Of a stretch of 14,575 nt of DNA, positions 11,648 through 14,575 are shown piece after piece; positions within the stretch are counted from its first letter, which is position 1, and every line of letters begins with the position of its first letter. Origin of the DNA: Kangiellaceae bacterium (GTDB lineage Bacteria; Pseudomonadota; Gammaproteobacteria; Enterobacterales; Kangiellaceae); NCBI GenBank assembly GCA_030590405.1, contig JAUUYO010000059.1, positions 1 through 14,575 on the forward strand, given 5' to 3'. Under the pieces are notes generated by a model that was not told where the DNA came from, made no database searches, and saw only the letters and a list, made by a program, of their open reading frames with translations. A program made the translations under genes and the position numbers.

Positions 11648-13044
11648 ATGGCAAACAGGTTGGCCTTTGATTCTTCACCAACAATATAAGCACACAACTT
11701 TTGACCGAGGATTTCATCATCAATACCAATTACTGCCGACTCGTAGACAAAAGCCAGTTGGTTGATGACTTCTTCTAGCTCTAATGGGTTTATTCGATGC
11801 GCGCCAACTTTAATCATGTCGGTATTTCTACCTTGTAGAAAGAGATAATCATCATCATCGAGAAAACCTAAATCACCTGTTTTTAACCATTCATCGATCA
11901 ACACTTTCTCTGTCGCTGCTGGATTTTTCCAGTAGCCCTGCATCACGCTGGGGCCTTTAATATAGACTTCGCCTTTCTGGTGCCTTTTAACTTTAATATT
12001 TTTTTCATTACGAATTTCCAGTTGTAACTGGTCAAGAGGTATGCCGACAGAGCCTTGTTTAGATGCAAGAGAGGATGGCGGTAACCAGCTGATCCTGGCA
12101 GTGGCCTCTGTCTGGCCATACATCACGAACAACTGAGTGTTGCGATGACTAGCAGAGATTAATTTTTCAGTCAGCTGTTTGCCCATCGGGCCGCCTGCTT
12201 GAGTTAAATAACGTAACTCTGGTGGGTTTTCAGGCCAATCTGAGCGAGATAGAAACAAACTATAAGTTGAGCTGACTCCGGAAAAACCACTAGTCTTTAA
12301 CGATCTGATAGAATTAACAATCTCTTGTGGATAGGCCATTGACCCTGCCAATATGATTTTTGCTCCCACGCAAAAGTGAGTGTGTAATATTGAGTTACCG
12401 TAACAATAATGAAAGGGTAGAACATTTAAAATACTATCCTTTGAGGTTAGTTTAAGATAATAAATTATATCTTCTACGTTACTCATCAAATTGCCATGGC
12501 TTAACGTGACCCCCTTTGGGTTGCCTGTGGTGCCTGAGGTATAAATAATTTGTGCCAGGGTTGATTTATTTGCCGGATACCAATTGTCATCAGCTTGTAA
12601 GTTGAACGCTTGCTGCCAATGTTGCACTTCATCGAAGCCCGAATCGATAAGCGTTATAAACCGGATCTTTAGCCGTTTGAATCCTTCGAGCATTTCAGTA
12701 TCAAGTTTACTGATTACCAGGCATCGGGCTCCGCACTGACGGAGCATTTTTTCTATTTCGTGAATTTTTGCCTGGGGATTAAGAGCAACAACGACCGCGC
12801 CTATTTTCCATGCCGCATAAAAAGTGGTGATATATTCAATTGAATTATCAATCACCAATGCAACTCGGTCACCAGTTTGTACGCCCTGATTAACCAGTAA
12901 GGCGCTCACTTTGCAGATGTTTTTTTTTAACTCGGCGTAGCTTATTTGTTCAGTTTTATTTTGCAGAGCAATAGCGTCAGACTTTGAGCTGCTGATAAAA
13001 AGAAACTGTTGAATAAGCGTTTTCTTAAACATTTGTTTTTTCAC
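11596..13044 (-). CDS. AMP-forming acyl-CoA/acyl-ACP ligase (zero frame, C-terminally truncated)
   Basis: ANL-superfamily ligases adenylate a carboxylic acid and pass it to a thiol, here probably the phosphopantetheine of the adjacent carrier protein. The zero frame gives 482 residues with the A3 loop YTSGTTGNPKG (168-178), A5 YGQTEA (309-314), A7 TGDLG (389-393) and the hinge QGRNTDMIKVGAHRINPLE (404-422). After about residue 468 it leaves the family frame, runs 14 unrelated residues and stops, losing LPKTASGKIKR with the catalytic lysine. In zero frame alone it should adenylate poorly or not at all. The start is taken as GTG 13044; an ATG at 13032 (four codons in) is equally possible. It follows the carrier gene by 16 bases. 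It resembles ligases in exosortase-A, O-antigen and nonribosomal-type clusters; the acid is unknown. Confidence 0.85.
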   Translation of the reverse strand: MKKQMFKKTLIQQFLFISSSKSDAIALQNKTEQISYAELKKNICKVSALLVNQGVQTGDRVALVIDNSIEYITTFYAAWKIGAVVVALNPQAKIHEIEKMLRQCGARCLVISKLDTEMLEGFKRLKIRFITLIDSGFDEVQHWQQAFNLQADDNWYPANKSTLAQIIYTSGTTGNPKGVTLSHGNLMSNVEDIIYYLKLTSKDSILNVLPFHYCYGNSILHTHFCVGAKIILAGSMAYPQEIVNSIRSLKTSGFSGVSSTYSLFLSRSDWPENPPELRYLTQAGGPMGKQLTEKLISASHRNTQLFVMYGQTEATARISWLPPSSLASKQGSVGIPLDQLQLEIRNEKNIKVKRHQKGEVYIKGPSVMQGYWKNPAATEKVLIDEWLKTGDLGFLDDDDYLFLQGRNTDMIKVGAHRINPLELEEVINQLAFVYESAVIGIDDEILGQKLCAYIVGEESKANLFAIKNTATNIYRLTKYPEK

Positions 13045-13060
13045 TCAAGTATTTGAAAAT

Positions 13061-13321
13061 TCAGGCTGATTTTCGGTCGATAAATGCTAGTAGGTTATCG
13101 ATCGAATCAAGGTTGCCAGGGACCATTTCAGCTGACTCGGTTTTGATCGACAACTCTTCTTCAAGAAAATAAATCAATTCTAAGATCCCCATAGAATCAA
13201 GAATGCCAGTATCTAAAAATGAGTCAGTATTATTTAATTGGCCCTGGTCGTCGGTGAATAAATAATTTTCCAAAATAAACCTTCTCAATAACTCTTGGGT
13301 ATTTACTACTACATCATTCAT
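13061..13321 (-). CDS. Acyl carrier protein
   Basis: An 86-residue acidic helical carrier of the phosphopantetheine-binding (PP-binding) family. SFLDTGILDSMGILELIYFL contains the DS-G motif, with S43 as the predicted 4'-phosphopantetheine site. The remainder shows the usual four-helix pattern (helix I about 6-20, helix II from S43, a short helix III near 68, helix IV about 72-82). DSMG instead of the fatty-acid-synthase DSLD/E points to a dedicated carrier rather than AcpP. It lies between the amidotransferase (39 bases upstream) and the acyl ligase (16 bases downstream), so it is likely loaded by that ligase. AAGG lies about 11 bases before ATG 13321. Confidence 0.88.
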   Translation of the reverse strand: MNDVVVNTQELLRRFILENYLFTDDQGQLNNTDSFLDTGILDSMGILELIYFLEEELSIKTESAEMVPGNLDSIDNLLAFIDRKSA

Positions 13322-13360
13322 AATCAGTCTGCCTTATATGGGGTTAGGTAAAATAGGTAA

Positions 13361-14575
13361 TTAAGTAAATTGCTCGATTAATATTTGGGTTGATAAAATT
13401 CCGACTAAGGCTTGCGATTCAGGGATTGATAAAGCTCGCCCTGAATCAGCTTTTTTGAGTAAAAATTTAACTTTTTGGCCGTCGAAAAGCCCGTTTTTAA
13501 TTAATTCCTGTTGCGATAAATGATGACGTAACTCATCACCTAAAAACTTTCCGGTCATTGCTTTTGCATCAGGTGCTCGATAAGGTTGTTTATGCCGATG
13601 GATAATTTCTTTAGGTAAATATTTCGCCATGGCTTTTTTCAGTAAATATTTCTCGTTCAGTCCTTTCATCTTATACTTTGGAGGGAGTGTGTTTGAAAAT
13701 TCAATCACCCGATGATCCAAAAATGGAAAACGGCCTTCGATGGAGTTTTTACTCAACATCCTATCTCCTTGTGAGGTCAACAAATATCCTGCCATGAGTG
13801 ATTTAGCCTCGATATACTGGGCGCGATTAAACGGGTCTATTTTTGCCAGTTTTGCGGGCAATGAATTAATCATGATATCCAGTGGGTTTTCATTGAGCTC
13901 ACTTTTGAGATCGTTGGAGTAAAATCGCTTAGCTTTAGCTGTGGTAGTCCAGCGAGGCAGATGAGAAAAACAAATATTATCGGGTTGATCGAGGGACTCA
14001 CCAAAAAATTGTTTTAAATAGGTTCCCTGATCATCGTTTGGCAGTGTGAGGTAGGGATAGAGTTTTTTTAACAGTAACGGTCTGAACTTAGAATCTCGAT
14101 TAACCGCCCAAAACTGCCTGACTTTTGCTTCTTTAAAGATATCATAACCACCGAGCACTTCATCAGCGCCCTCACCAGTTAACACAACCTTAAAGTTGTT
14201 TTCTTGCACTAAGGCTGACAGTAATCCCATCGGTACTGGCGCAGTTCTTAATATTGGCATTTCGGTATGATAAAGGGTTTGTTTAAAATTCTCTGCGATA
14301 TCTTTGGTGCCTACCATTAAGTGACTATGTTCGGCTTGCAGATGCTCAATTAGAGCGCTTTGATAGGTTTTTTCATCAAAGTCAGTTTCACTGAAGTTAA
14401 GCGAAAAAGTTTTTAAGGGGACATTGCCATAATGATGGATCATGGCAACCAGAACAGAAGAATCCAGTCCGCCTGACAGGTAAGCTCCCACGGGAACATC
14501 GGCGCGCAGGCGAATTCTAGTCGCGTCAATAAGCAAGTCGTGTAGTTCTTCAGTCAGTTGTTGTTCATTGGTTTG
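13361..14575 (-). CDS. Glutamine-dependent amidotransferase, asparagine synthase (AsnB) family, N-terminus outside the window
   Basis: The reading frame is open to the right edge, so the 404 residues seen are the C-terminal two-thirds of a longer protein (family 550-650 residues). This part is the ATP-pyrophosphatase synthetase domain. SGGLDSS lies near bases 14456-14476, SLNFSETDFDEKTY follows, then LTGEGADEVLGGYD and EGRFPFLDHRVIEF. The closing block has KYLLKKAMAKYLP and RHKQPYRAP. The N-terminal glutaminase domain with Cys2 should lie just outside. The enzyme adenylates a carboxylate and amidates it with glutamine-derived ammonia. Its neighbours (carrier protein, acyl ligase) suggest a specialised tailoring or amide-forming enzyme, like the amidotransferases of exosortase-A and surface-polysaccharide clusters, rather than primary asparagine synthesis. 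The family is sure, the substrate inferred only as far as that. Confidence 0.88.
   Translation of the reverse strand, partial: QTNEQQLTEELHDLLIDATRIRLRADVPVGAYLSGGLDSSVLVAMIHHYGNVPLKTFSLNFSETDFDEKTYQSALIEHLQAEHSHLMVGTKDIAENFKQTLYHTEMPILRTAPVPMGLLSALVQENNFKVVLTGEGADEVLGGYDIFKEAKVRQFWAVNRDSKFRPLLLKKLYPYLTLPNDDQGTYLKQFFGESLDQPDNICFSHLPRWTTTAKAKRFYSNDLKSELNENPLDIMINSLPAKLAKIDPFNRAQYIEAKSLMAGYLLTSQGDRMLSKNSIEGRFPFLDHRVIEFSNTLPPKYKMKGLNEKYLLKKAMAKYLPKEIIHRHKQPYRAPDAKAMTGKFLGDELRHHLSQQELIKNGLFDGQKVKFLLKKADSGRALSIPESQALVGILSTQILIEQFT

Noticed and set aside
9002..14575. Calling the second operon an exosortase-A (PEP-CTERM) cluster
   Set aside because: An amidotransferase, ACP and acyl ligase also occur there, but no exosortase, PEP-CTERM protein, PLP decarboxylase or the associated hydrolases are visible in the window.

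Overview
The window is AT-rich bacterial DNA and looks like a gammaproteobacterium outside the GC-rich Xanthomonadaceae. Even so, its arginine genes are of the Xanthomonas type in gene order, in using an N-acetylornithine carbamoyltransferase (argF') and in having a fused N-acetylglutamate synthase/kinase. I infer a Kangiella-like or similar marine gammaproteobacterium, but the sequence does not settle this.

Layout. 1-215 (-) is the start of a small zinc-ribbon protein that leaves the window. 216-1132 is a graveyard of mobile DNA: a 34-bp perfect palindrome, a 12-bp tandem repeat, the N-terminal stub of a REP-associated (Y1) transposase, a ~123-bp element with terminal inverted repeats, and the C-terminal piece of an IS630-type transposase with an in-frame stop. 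1228-1430 is the control region of the arginine operon. 1479-8984 (+) is argF'-argG-argE-argAB-argC-argH, which covers N-acetylglutamate synthesis and the steps on to arginine, except the ArgD aminotransferase, which is not here. 9002-14575 (-) is a convergent operon, read from the right edge: glutamine-dependent amidotransferase (asparagine synthase type, cut by the window edge), acyl carrier protein, AMP-forming acyl ligase (frameshifted), NAD-synthase-like ATP-pyrophosphatase, VOC protein, GNAT-like protein.

The most notable observation is in the argF' leader. A 28-codon ORF carries five consecutive arginine codons. It follows a plausible promoter and precedes a strong intrinsic terminator, and an upstream segment can pair with the 5' arm of that terminator. 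This is the architecture of ribosome-mediated transcription attenuation (trp/his/leu style), here apparently sensing arginyl-tRNA. I know of no established arginine example of this class in bacteria, where ArgR repression is the usual control.

Five gaps of the arg operon each hold a hairpin or palindromic repeat, from four or more sequence families, and one supplies the argC stop codon. In the second operon the acyl ligase loses its C-terminal catalytic-lysine motif by a one-base frame change at A AAA AAC. That is a canonical -1 slippery heptamer, so it is either a programmed frameshift or a recent lesion. The second operon probably makes an acyl- or aminoacyl-ACP-derived amide for a surface polysaccharide or small molecule; its product is not identifiable from this window.
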